6,117 bases of DNA from JANYIP01 sp031394045. GTDB lineage: Bacteria; Actinomycetota; Actinomycetes; Prado026. Under the pieces are notes generated by a model. That model was given only the letters and a program-made list of their open reading frames with translations. It had not been told where the DNA came from and did not search any database. The DNA lies in assembly GCA_031394045.1 (NCBI GenBank), contig JANMWN010000192.1:1-6117 (forward strand), read 5' to 3'. This document shows positions 1 through 5,323 of the stretch, piece after piece. Each line of letters starts with the position of its first letter. The first letter of the stretch is position 1. The position numbers and the translations under genes were made by a program.

Positions 1-1803
1 GGCGACGAAACGTGGCATCACCCGTGAGAGCGGAGCGTTCTCGTCGTACGCGTCCTTGAACCGGCGCAGCGCACCGAGCAGGCTCTGCCACCGGCCCTTG
101 GTGACCCCGATCGTGAACATGATCAGGAACGAGTACAGCCCGGTCTTCTCCACGACGACGCCGTGCTCGGCGAGGTAGCGCGAGACCACGGCCGCCGGCA
201 CCCCGGTCAGGTCGAGCTCGCCGGTGGGCAGCAACCCCGGGGTGACGACGGTGGCCTTGATCGGGTCGAGCATGGTGAACCCGGGCTCGACCCCGGCGAA
301 CTGGTGCCACGTGTCGCCGGCGCTGAGCAGCCAGTCCTCGCGTACGCCGAGGCCCTCGCGCGGGGGAGAGTCGGGGCCCCAGACCGAGAACCACCAGCTG
401 TCCGGCAAGTCGTCGGCGATCCGGATCATCGCCCGGCGGAACTCCAGCGCCTCCATGATCGACTCGCTGACCAGTGCGTGGCCCGCGGCTCCGTCCATCA
501 TCGCGGCGGACACGTCGCAGGACGCGATGATGGCGTACTGCGGGCTGGTCGAGGTGTGCATCAGGAACGCCTCGTTGAACACCTTCTCGTCGAGGCGCTC
601 CTGCTCCGAGTCCTGGACCAGGATCTGCGAGGCCTGCGAAAGGCCGGCGAGCACCTTGTGGGTCGACTGCGTCGCGAAGACCATCGAGCGCTCGCAGCGG
701 GGACGGTCCGCGCTGATCGCGTGCATGCCGCGATAGAACTCGTGGAACGACGCGTGCGGCAGCCAGGCCTCGTCGAAGTGCAGCACGTCGATGTGCCCGT
801 CGAGCTCGGCCTTGATCCGGTCGACGTTGTAGACGATGCCGTCGTACGTGCTCTGCGTCACCGTCAGCAGCCGGGGCCGGACCGTCTTGTCCTCGATGAA
901 CGGGTTGGCCTCGATCTTGCGGCGGATGCTGTCCCACGCGAACTCGGCCTGCGGGATCGGGCCGATCAGCCCGCCGTGGTCGCGGGTCGGGTTGAGGAAC
1001 ACCGGGATCGCGCCGGTCAGGATCAGGCCGTGCAGCACGGACTTGTGGCAGTTGCGATCGACGACGACGACATCGCCCGGGCTGACCAGCGCGTTCCACA
1101 CGATCTTGTTGGACGTGGACGTCCCGTTGGTGACGAAGAACAGGTGGTCGGCCGAGAAGATCCGGGCCGCGTTGCGCTCGGCCTCGTACACCGGCCCGGT
1201 GTGGTCCAGCAGCTGGCCGAGCTCCTCGACCGCGTTGCACACGTCGGCGCGGAGCATGTTCTGCCCGAAGAAGTCGTGGAAGATCGCCCCGACCGGGCTC
1301 TTGAGGAACGCGACGCCGCCTGAGTGACCGGGCGCGTGCCACGAGTCGGCGCCTCCCAACGCGTACGAACGCAGGGCCCGGAAGAACGGGGGCAGCAGCG
1401 CGTCGAGGTACGACTGGCCCGCGCGGGCGATCGCCCCCGCCACGAACTCCGGGGTGTCCTCGAAGGCGTTGACGAAGCCGTGCAGCTCCTGCACGACCTC
1501 CATCCGCAGCGAGGTCGCGTCGAGCCGCTCGCCGAACAGGTAGATCGGGATGTCGGTGTTGCGCTCCCGGACCGCGTGGACGAAGCGTACGAACCCCTCG
1601 GTCTCGCCACCGCTACCCAGGACCGAGTAGACGAACGCGCTGGCCCGCGTCGCGTGGCCGACCGCGGCGGCGAGCACGTCAGGTGCGGCGAGGGTACGAG
1701 TGGTGACGTGCAAGCGTTCGAGGGCCTCGGCCAGCTCGAGCAGCCCGGTCGACGCCCGCAGGCTCTCGGCCTCGACCAGGACGATGGGGAAGTCGGGTTC
1801 CAT
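1..1803 (-). CDS. Orn/Lys/Arg decarboxylase, PLP-dependent fold type I (3' end cut by window edge)
   Basis: An open frame of 601 codons reads from ATG at 1803 leftwards to base 1 without a stop, so the C-terminus is missing; inducible-type family members run to about 700-760 residues. Residues 1-130 resemble the response-regulator-like N-terminal wing domain. The PLP-binding core follows: a WHAPGHSGG motif, then LLDHTGP, then TNGTSTSNK, then H253 in RNCHKSV (ring-stacking His), D344 in HFDEAW (pyridine-nitrogen Asp) and the Schiff-base lysine K383 in QSTHK, close to its position in E. coli AdiA and LdcI. All these catalytic positions look intact. The enzyme should remove the alpha-carboxyl group of ornithine, lysine or arginine in the cytoplasm, giving putrescine, cadaverine or agmatine; the sequence does not settle which. 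The start is supported by a GAGGT ribosome-binding site six bases upstream. It is divergent from an Lrp-type regulator. Family assignment is firm; substrate is open. Confidence 0.95.
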   Translation of the reverse strand, partial: MEPDFPIVLVEAESLRASTGLLELAEALERLHVTTRTLAAPDVLAAAVGHATRASAFVYSVLGSGGETEGFVRFVHAVRERNTDIPIYLFGERLDATSLRMEVVQELHGFVNAFEDTPEFVAGAIARAGQSYLDALLPPFFRALRSYALGGADSWHAPGHSGGVAFLKSPVGAIFHDFFGQNMLRADVCNAVEELGQLLDHTGPVYEAERNAARIFSADHLFFVTNGTSTSNKIVWNALVSPGDVVVVDRNCHKSVLHGLILTGAIPVFLNPTRDHGGLIGPIPQAEFAWDSIRRKIEANPFIEDKTVRPRLLTVTQSTYDGIVYNVDRIKAELDGHIDVLHFDEAWLPHASFHEFYRGMHAISADRPRCERSMVFATQSTHKVLAGLSQASQILVQDSEQERLDEKVFNEAFLMHTSTSPQYAIIASCDVSAAMMDGAAGHALVSESIMEALEFRRAMIRIADDLPDSWWFSVWGPDSPPREGLGVREDWLLSAGDTWHQFAGVEPGFTMLDPIKATVVTPGLLPTGELDLTGVPAAVVSRYLAEHGVVVEKTGLYSFLIMFTIGVTKGRWQSLLGALRRFKDAYDENAPLSRVMPRFVA

Positions 1804-1807
1804 GGCG

Positions 1808-1894
1808 CTACCTCGACCCCGCGTAGGTGCGCGAGGGAACTGCCGGACGCCGCGGGGGCACCGGGGCTGCTGCTGGGACGACGATGCCGCTCAT
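1808..1894 (-). CDS. Candidate 28-codon leader ORF upstream of the decarboxylase
   Basis: The minus strand carries an ATG (1892-1894) followed by 28 sense codons in total and a TAG at 1808-1810, only four bases before the decarboxylase ATG. The TAG overlaps the decarboxylase Shine-Dalgarno sequence, so ribosomes ending here could affect initiation downstream. A GGGAG sits at 1899-1903, four bases before the leader ATG, which is usable but short spacing. The peptide is rich in Pro, Ala and Arg, with a VPPRRP stretch near residues 12-17. It is in a different frame from the decarboxylase. By my count 6 of 27 codons after the start end in A or T, less GC-biased than the neighbouring genes, which argues against strong selection as protein. 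E. coli speF, also an ornithine decarboxylase gene, has a regulatory leader peptide (SpeFL), but I see no sequence similarity. It may well be chance. Confidence 0.2.
   Translation of the reverse strand: MSGIVVPAAAPVPPRRPAVPSRTYAGSR
1810..1814 (-). promoter_or_regulatory. Shine-Dalgarno site of the decarboxylase
   Basis: The minus strand reads GAGGT here, followed by six bases and the ATG at 1803. This decides the decarboxylase start. The last bases overlap the TAG stop of the candidate leader ORF described separately. Confidence 0.7.
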
Positions 1895-1920
1895 GGAGCT
1901 CCCGGTATTCGCTGCTGCTG
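1866..1920. repeat. Two copies of a (GCT)3G decamer in the divergent intergenic region
   Basis: GCTGCTGCTG occurs at 1866-1875 and again at 1911-1920, 45 bases apart start to start. Both lie in the untranslated leader side of the decarboxylase; the first copy is inside the candidate leader ORF. They could be simple trinucleotide slippage products. No function is assigned. Confidence 0.4.
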
Positions 1921-1970
1921 TAATTGGATCGGTGCGCTCACCAGGATCCGGCGCTACGCAGATCAAGCAC

Positions 1971-1983
1971 AAGATCAGAACTT
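1971..1983. promoter_or_regulatory. Imperfect palindrome, candidate operator of the Lrp-type regulator
   Basis: AAGATCAGAACTT pairs with itself at five of six arm positions around a central A. It lies in the least GC-rich part of the intergenic region, 55 bases before the lrp-type start and about 168 bases before the decarboxylase start. An AGATCA at 1960-1965 is repeated directly at 1972-1977, inside the palindrome. Lrp-family proteins usually bind several degenerate, A/T-leaning partial palindromes of about 13-15 bp, so size and place fit. The match is to a loose family habit and not to a specific known site. Confidence 0.3.
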
Positions 1984-2026
1984 CGAGGGATTGCAGGAGA
2001 GCCGCCCAGATTGCCAGGCAGCGCCA

Positions 2027-2032
2027 TACAAT
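2027..2032 (+). promoter_or_regulatory. Candidate -10 hexamer TACAAT for a leaderless lrp-type transcript
   Basis: TACAAT fits the actinobacterial TANNNT -10 pattern and ends five bases before the ATG at 2038. Transcription would then start at or within a base of the A of ATG. No Shine-Dalgarno sequence is at a useful distance (the nearest AGGAG is about 40 bases upstream), which agrees with a leaderless message, a common arrangement in Actinomycetota. No convincing -35 box is at 16-18 bases; TTGCCA at 2011-2016 is only 10 bases away. Confidence 0.5.
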
Positions 2033-2037
2033 CTGCT

Positions 2038-2469
2038 ATGGCCCTGAACATCCTGGACGAGCTGGACCGGCGGCTGATCGCCCTGCTGCGCGTGGACGGG
2101 CGGGCTCCGATCTCGAGCATCGCCGCCAAGCTGCACGTCTCGCGCGGCACCGCGCAGAACCGCCTCGACCGACTGGTCGCCTCCGGAGTGATCCTCGGAT
2201 TCACCGTCCGCGTCCGCAGCGATGTCGAGCCCGGCACCGTCCGCGCGCTGACCAGCATGCAACTGGTCGACAAGTCCGCCACTGCGGTGATCGCCAAGCT
2301 CCGCGGCCTGCCGGAGATCCGTACGGTGCACACGACGAACGGATCCTGGGACCTGGTCGCCGAGATCCAGGTCTCCACCCTCGAACAGCTCGACCAGGTG
2401 CTTCGGACGATCCGGGGTGTCGAGGGCATGCACGCCACCGAGACCAGCATCCTGCTGTCCTCGATCTAG
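2038..2469 (+). CDS. Lrp/AsnC family transcriptional regulator
   Basis: This 143-residue protein has the normal length and two-part build of the Lrp/AsnC (feast/famine) family. Residues 5-52 form the winged helix-turn-helix: LDELDRRLIALL opens the first helix, SSIAAKL and SRGTAQNRLDRL form the turn and recognition helix, and ASGVILGF leads into the wing. Residues 64-143 form the RAM ligand-sensing and oligomerisation domain, including the typical NGSWDLVAEI segment. I chose ATG 2038 because it gives the standard family N-terminus; a longer frame from TTG 1924 adds sequence with no family resemblance. The gene diverges from the decarboxylase, so it probably responds to an amino acid and controls the decarboxylase and itself from the shared 234-bp region. 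Direction of control (activation or repression) and ligand cannot be read from the sequence. Confidence 0.95.
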   Translation: MALNILDELDRRLIALLRVDGRAPISSIAAKLHVSRGTAQNRLDRLVASGVILGFTVRVRSDVEPGTVRALTSMQLVDKSATAVIAKLRGLPEIRTVHTTNGSWDLVAEIQVSTLEQLDQVLRTIRGVEGMHATETSILLSSI

Positions 2470-2498
2470 CGCCACGCTGCTCTGATCTGGGGCCTGCT

Positions 2499-2516
2499 CC
2501 TGTCAGACTCGGCAGG
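2499..2516 (+). terminator. Weak hairpin after the Lrp-type regulator, possible terminator
   Basis: CCTGTC and GGCAGG can form a six-base-pair stem (one G-T pair) around the loop AGACTC, 30 bases after the regulator's stop codon. There is no T-run afterwards. In a high-GC actinomycete T-less hairpins may still matter, but this one is short. The membrane-protein gene starts 24 bases later, so the two plus-strand genes may equally be cotranscribed. Confidence 0.25.
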
Positions 2517-2522
2517 TGAGCG

Positions 2523-2548
2523 CAGGGTGACGACAGGGTGATGACAGG
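2523..2548 (+). repeat. Tandem 11-bp repeat spanning the membrane-protein start
   Basis: CAGGGTGACGA (2523-2533) is followed directly by CAGGGTGATGA (2534-2544) and a partial third copy CAGG (2545-2548). The single base difference between the two full copies creates the ATG start codon at 2541. The GGTGA in the first copy (2526-2530) can serve as ribosome-binding site, being part of the extended anti-Shine-Dalgarno complement. Expansion or loss of a unit (11 bp, not a multiple of three) would move the spacing rather than the frame if it stays upstream of the ATG. Confidence 0.6.
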
Positions 2549-3539
2549 CGCGCGCAGGGGACGTGGCGTCGCGTTCGCACTTGCGGTCGGCGCAGTGTCG
2601 TGGGCGTGGTCCGAGGTGGGCTTCTGGGCGCACTTCCGGGTCGACGACAACCCGGTGGTCTGGGTCCTGACCTGGCTGCTCTACTCGCTCGTCGCCTACC
2701 TGGTCCTGCGGGTGCTTCGCTGGCACCCGGCGACCGGGCTGGCACCGTTGTTCGTCGTCGGGGCGCTGTACGGATGGCTCGTCGAGGGCACGGTCGCCAA
2801 CACGGTCTACCTGGCGCTTCCCGTCTCGATCGTGTGGACAGCACTGGCCTGGCACGCGCTGCTCACCGTCGTCGTGGGCTGGTACGCCGTCCCGCGGGCG
2901 CTGCAGCGCGGCGGGCTCCGCGCAGTCCTGTGGTGCGCTGCGGTTGGCTTCGCGTGGGGCTGCTGGGGGATCGGCTGGTGGGGTGCGCCCCCGGACAAAG
3001 AGCAGGTCGCAGCGACCTCGCACCCCGTTTCGTACGCCGTCTTCGTCACCTTGGTGACCGCTGTCGCTGCCCTCGGGTACGGGCTCCAGCACGCCTGCCA
3101 CCCCGGCGACGCGGACCTCGCCACGCGCTGGCCGCTGCGTGTGGCGGTCGGGCTGCTGCTGCTCTGGGCGATACCCGTCGTCGTCGTACCGCTGCCGTGG
3201 GCACCTCTGGTGCTGAGTCTCCTGCTCTGGCTGGGACTGGCGACGCTGCGACGTTTCCCCAGTGGTAGCAACGAGAGTGGCGGCGAGGTCCTGGGTTGGA
3301 GGTTCGGGGTGCCATGGCCAAGACTGATTCCGATCGCCGCGATTCCCTTGGTGGCCGTGGCCACCTATCTGGCCGCCAGCCCGCTGTCGGGCCGAGCGAC
3401 GGGCAGTGGCGTGGTCTATGCCGGGTTCCTCGCCTTTGTCGTCGTACTCTCGGTCACCGGTGCGGGGCTGCTCGTCTGGTCGCTGTGGCGTGCCTGGCGG
3501 CCGCGTACCCAGTCGGAGCTGATCGATGCCACCCGCTGA
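2541..3539 (+). CDS. Polytopic membrane protein of unknown function
   Basis: I do not recognise the family. The 332-residue protein begins with a short basic tail (RRGRG) and then shows about ten hydrophobic segments, roughly residues 10-30, 39-59, 65-85, 94-117, 126-146, 163-185, 200-218, 219-237, 262-282 and 290-316. It is very rich in Trp, with a WGCWGIGWWG cluster near 139-148, and has possible polar membrane positions: E25 in WSEVGFW, E82 in YGWLVEG and H105 in LAWHALL. A loop near 184-197 carries HACHPGDAD, whose His and Cys residues could bind metal, and a hydrophilic loop lies near 238-258. No ATP-binding or transporter signature is visible. The start is ATG 2541; GTG 2538 in the same frame is equally possible and adds one residue, while an in-frame TGA at 2517 excludes longer versions. 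The last 14 bases overlap the GNAT gene, implying cotranscription and perhaps coupled translation. Confidence 0.85.
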   Translation: MTGARRGRGVAFALAVGAVSWAWSEVGFWAHFRVDDNPVVWVLTWLLYSLVAYLVLRVLRWHPATGLAPLFVVGALYGWLVEGTVANTVYLALPVSIVWTALAWHALLTVVVGWYAVPRALQRGGLRAVLWCAAVGFAWGCWGIGWWGAPPDKEQVAATSHPVSYAVFVTLVTAVAALGYGLQHACHPGDADLATRWPLRVAVGLLLLWAIPVVVVPLPWAPLVLSLLLWLGLATLRRFPSGSNESGGEVLGWRFGVPWPRLIPIAAIPLVAVATYLAASPLSGRATGSGVVYAGFLAFVVVLSVTGAGLLVWSLWRAWRPRTQSELIDATR

Positions 3540-4077
3540 GCACCTCGACGCCGGCATCGTGCAGCTGCGGCGCTGGTCGCCGGACTGGGCGCTGCAGCTG
3601 GATGCCGCGATCAATGAGTCGCAGGCTGAGCTGCGGCGGTTCATGCCGTGGGCCACCGAGACCCATTCCCTCGCCGAGACCGAGGCGTACATCGCCCGCT
3701 CGGTCGAGCAGTGGGGTACCGGGGAGGCGTTCAACTACTCGATGTTCCTCGCTGATGCTGGTGACGAGGCTGACGGGCGGGTGGTCGGGTCCTGCGGGCT
3801 GATGGCGCGGATGGGGCCGGGGGTGCTCGAGATCGGCTACTGGGTCCACACGGCGGTCGCCGGCCGGGGGATCGCAACCGCTGTGGCTTCGGCATTGGCC
3901 GCCGAAGGGTTGCTCGTACCCGGGATCGAGCGGGTGGCGATCCGGCATGATGTCGCCAACCTGGCGTCGGGACGGGTTGCTGCCAAGGCCGGTTTCACCC
4001 AGGTCGGGCACATCGCGCAGGGCGCCGGCGGCGTCGGTCAGACCGGGCCGGAACTCGTCTGGGAGCGCCGCGCTTGA
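3526..4077 (+). CDS. GNAT family N-acetyltransferase, RimJ/RimL type
   Basis: The 183-residue protein has the GNAT layout. After the LRRWSPDWALQL opening typical of RimJ/RimL-like members come the VVGSCGLM strand (residues 86-93), motif A at 102-118 with EIGYWV followed by the acetyl-CoA pyrophosphate loop VAGRGIA, and motif B near 139-157 with the family's usual Asp, Asn and Ser spacing ending in KAGF. It should transfer an acetyl group from acetyl-CoA to an amine; the acceptor could be a protein N-terminus, a small amine or an antibiotic, and the sequence does not say which. The ATG at 3526 lies inside the end of the membrane-protein gene, with GGAG seven bases upstream (3515-3518), so translation is likely coupled. 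It ends seven bases from the convergent stop of the next gene. Confidence 0.93.
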   Translation: MPPAEHLDAGIVQLRRWSPDWALQLDAAINESQAELRRFMPWATETHSLAETEAYIARSVEQWGTGEAFNYSMFLADAGDEADGRVVGSCGLMARMGPGVLEIGYWVHTAVAGRGIATAVASALAAEGLLVPGIERVAIRHDVANLASGRVAAKAGFTQVGHIAQGAGGVGQTGPELVWERRA

Positions 4078-4079
4078 CG

Positions 4080-4097
4080 GCGGGTCAGATCGCCCGC
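4080..4097. terminator. Short hairpin at the convergent gene ends
   Basis: GCGGG (4080-4084) and CCCGC (4093-4097) can pair around an eight-base loop, just where the GNAT gene and the opposing small gene end. A symmetrical stem could act for both strands. It is only five pairs with no T-run, and its right arm is inside the coding end of the minus-strand gene, so the call is weak. Confidence 0.2.
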
Positions 4098-4492
4098 ATC
4101 GAGTTGTTGCGCGCGTCGTGGGTGAGCTCGGCCAGCCCGAGCGCCTCGAGCAGCGGCGGTAGGTACATCCCGAAGCGGCCGCGGTAGCCCTTGCGCAGCC
4201 CGTACCAGCCGCCCACCGGGTTGTCGTCGGCCCGGCCCCATGCCTCGACGGTCCCGTCCGCGGCCAGCTTCTGCTCGTCGGCGGCGCCCAGGGGCACCCA
4301 GCCGTCCTGCGTCGCCAGCCAGGCGTGCAGGTCGTCGATCGCGCGCAGCTGGTACTTCAGCGTGGTCGACCCGACCTGGCACACCAGGGCCTCCGGGTCG
4401 GCCGCCTCATCACGGTACATCGTGTACTGCGACGACCCGGGCGCGGTCGCGAGGACCCAGGGGTCGTCCTTCGTGCCGGTACCTGCGCTCAT
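4085..4492 (-). CDS. Small soluble protein of unknown function, likely conserved
   Basis: The 135-residue product has no signal peptide and no membrane segment. Its start resembles GTGTKDDPWVL (residues 4-14), followed by YTMYRDE (23-29), then VCQVGSTTLKYQLRAIDDLH (37-56), GWVPLGAADE (64-73), a VEAWGRADDNPVGGWYGLRK block (82-101), GRFGMYLPPLLEALGL (105-120) and a polar tail ending in HDARNNSMRAI. The dense aromatic and glycine-rich blocks look like a constrained, conserved fold, and I have an impression of a widespread family of this kind, but I cannot name a function. It starts nine bases after the stop of the DUF1295 gene and reads the same way, so it belongs to the lipid-modification transcript, although a TANNNT hexamer also allows its own leaderless start. 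No catalytic motif is evident. Confidence 0.88.
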   Translation of the reverse strand: MSAGTGTKDDPWVLATAPGSSQYTMYRDEAADPEALVCQVGSTTLKYQLRAIDDLHAWLATQDGWVPLGAADEQKLAADGTVEAWGRADDNPVGGWYGLRKGYRGRFGMYLPPLLEALGLAELTHDARNNSMRAI

Positions 4493-4498
4493 CGCGTC

Positions 4499-4504
4499 AG
4501 GCTA
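4499..4504 (-). promoter_or_regulatory. Candidate -10 hexamer for a leaderless start of the small unknown gene
   Basis: The minus strand reads TAGCCT here, with its last T seven bases before the A of the ATG at 4492, the classic geometry of an actinobacterial leaderless promoter. No Shine-Dalgarno sequence is present in front of this ATG. The hexamer overlaps the TAG stop of the preceding DUF1295 gene. It could be coincidental, with the gene translated by reinitiation instead. Confidence 0.25.
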
Positions 4505-5323
4505 TCGATCCGCAGCTGCCTTGCGCGGTGGGAGAGGGAAGAAACCGCTGGTGCTGCGTACGTACTCGGCGAAGCCGGGCCGGTCGCCCATCCGTCCCTC
4601 GAGCAGCTTCTTGCCGGTGCCGCGGGCGAGCACGAAGGTCATGACCAGCGGCGAGAGGACGGTGAGCACCCCGGGCCAGGCGCTCGCGGCGACCAGGAAC
4701 AGCCCCCACCAGACGCAGGCGTCGCCGAAGTAGTTGGGGTGCCGGGTGTAGCGCCACAGCCCCCGGTTCATGACGACGCCCTTGTTGGCTGGGTCGGCCT
4801 TGAAGCGGCTGAGCTGGAAGTCGCCGACGCCCTCGAAGAAGACACCCACCGCCCACACCCCGACACCGACCCAGCTGAGCCAGTTCAGCCCCGAGCAGGA
4901 GAACTGGCCCACCTGCACAGGCAGCGAGACGAACCACATGACCAGGCCCTGGATCAGGTAGACCGACCGCAGCGCGTACAAGTTCGGGTTGCCCGGCGCC
5001 TTGGCGAGCAGGTCGACGTAGCGCGGGTCCTCGCCCATGCCCCGCGCCCGCAGCCCGATGTGGACGGCCAGCCGCAGGCCCCAGGCGCACGTGAGCACCG
5101 TGATCAGGACGCGACGGGCGTCGTCCCCGTGACCGCTCGAGAGCCCGAACGAGATCAGCGCGATGACCGAGAAGCCGAGGCCCCAGATCGTGTCGATGAT
5201 GCTGTGCCGCTTGCGCGTCACGGCCAGGGCGAAGGTGAGCAGGAGCAGGACCGCGACACCGAGCGCGGTGAACGGCAGCGAGCCGAAGAACGCGCCGGTG
5301 TGGAAGCTGGCCGTGTCGGTCAC
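4502..5323 (-). CDS. DUF1295 family membrane protein (steroid 5-alpha-reductase-like)
   Basis: The 273-residue protein has about six or seven hydrophobic segments and the hallmarks of DUF1295: an IIDTIWGLGF segment near residues 42-51, WGLRLAVHIGLRARGMGEDPRY near 81-102 (a WGxRL...H...R pattern), FEGVGDFQLSRFK near 163-175, and the diagnostic C-terminal NRGLWRYTRHPNYFGD near 186-201. The last motif is shared with steroid 5-alpha-reductases and isoprenylcysteine methyltransferases, where that region binds the nucleotide cofactor; reduction or modification of a lipid in the membrane is therefore a reasonable inference, not a known activity. I chose GTG 5323 because it overlaps the upstream gene's stop by four bases (GTGA), the usual coupling arrangement; GTG 5335 in frame would add four residues. 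Genes of this family commonly sit beside cyclopropane fatty acid synthase-type genes, as here. Confidence 0.93.
   Translation of the reverse strand: MTDTASFHTGAFFGSLPFTALGVAVLLLLTFALAVTRKRHSIIDTIWGLGFSVIALISFGLSSGHGDDARRVLITVLTCAWGLRLAVHIGLRARGMGEDPRYVDLLAKAPGNPNLYALRSVYLIQGLVMWFVSLPVQVGQFSCSGLNWLSWVGVGVWAVGVFFEGVGDFQLSRFKADPANKGVVMNRGLWRYTRHPNYFGDACVWWGLFLVAASAWPGVLTVLSPLVMTFVLARGTGKKLLEGRMGDRPGFAEYVRSTSGFFPLPPRKAAADR

Noticed and set aside
163..1323. A 386-codon open frame on the plus strand opposite the decarboxylase
   Set aside because: It lies wholly antisense to a decarboxylase frame with intact catalytic motifs. Its Arg/Val/Asp/Gly-heavy, low-complexity product is typical of the complement of GC-rich codons and matches no protein family.
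1861..2037. A sigma-70-like promoter for the decarboxylase on the minus strand
   Set aside because: I searched for -10 and -35 pairs at normal spacing and found only poor matches, so no site is called.
1924..2469. A longer Lrp-type regulator starting at TTG 1924
   Set aside because: The 38 added residues show no resemblance to the family, cover the candidate operator and promoter, and the standard family N-terminus begins at ATG 2038.
2466..3734. A 422-codon open frame on the minus strand opposite the membrane-protein gene
   Set aside because: The product is a Pro/Arg/Gln/Asp-rich string without domains, antisense to a frame with clean membrane segments. It also runs into the GNAT gene.
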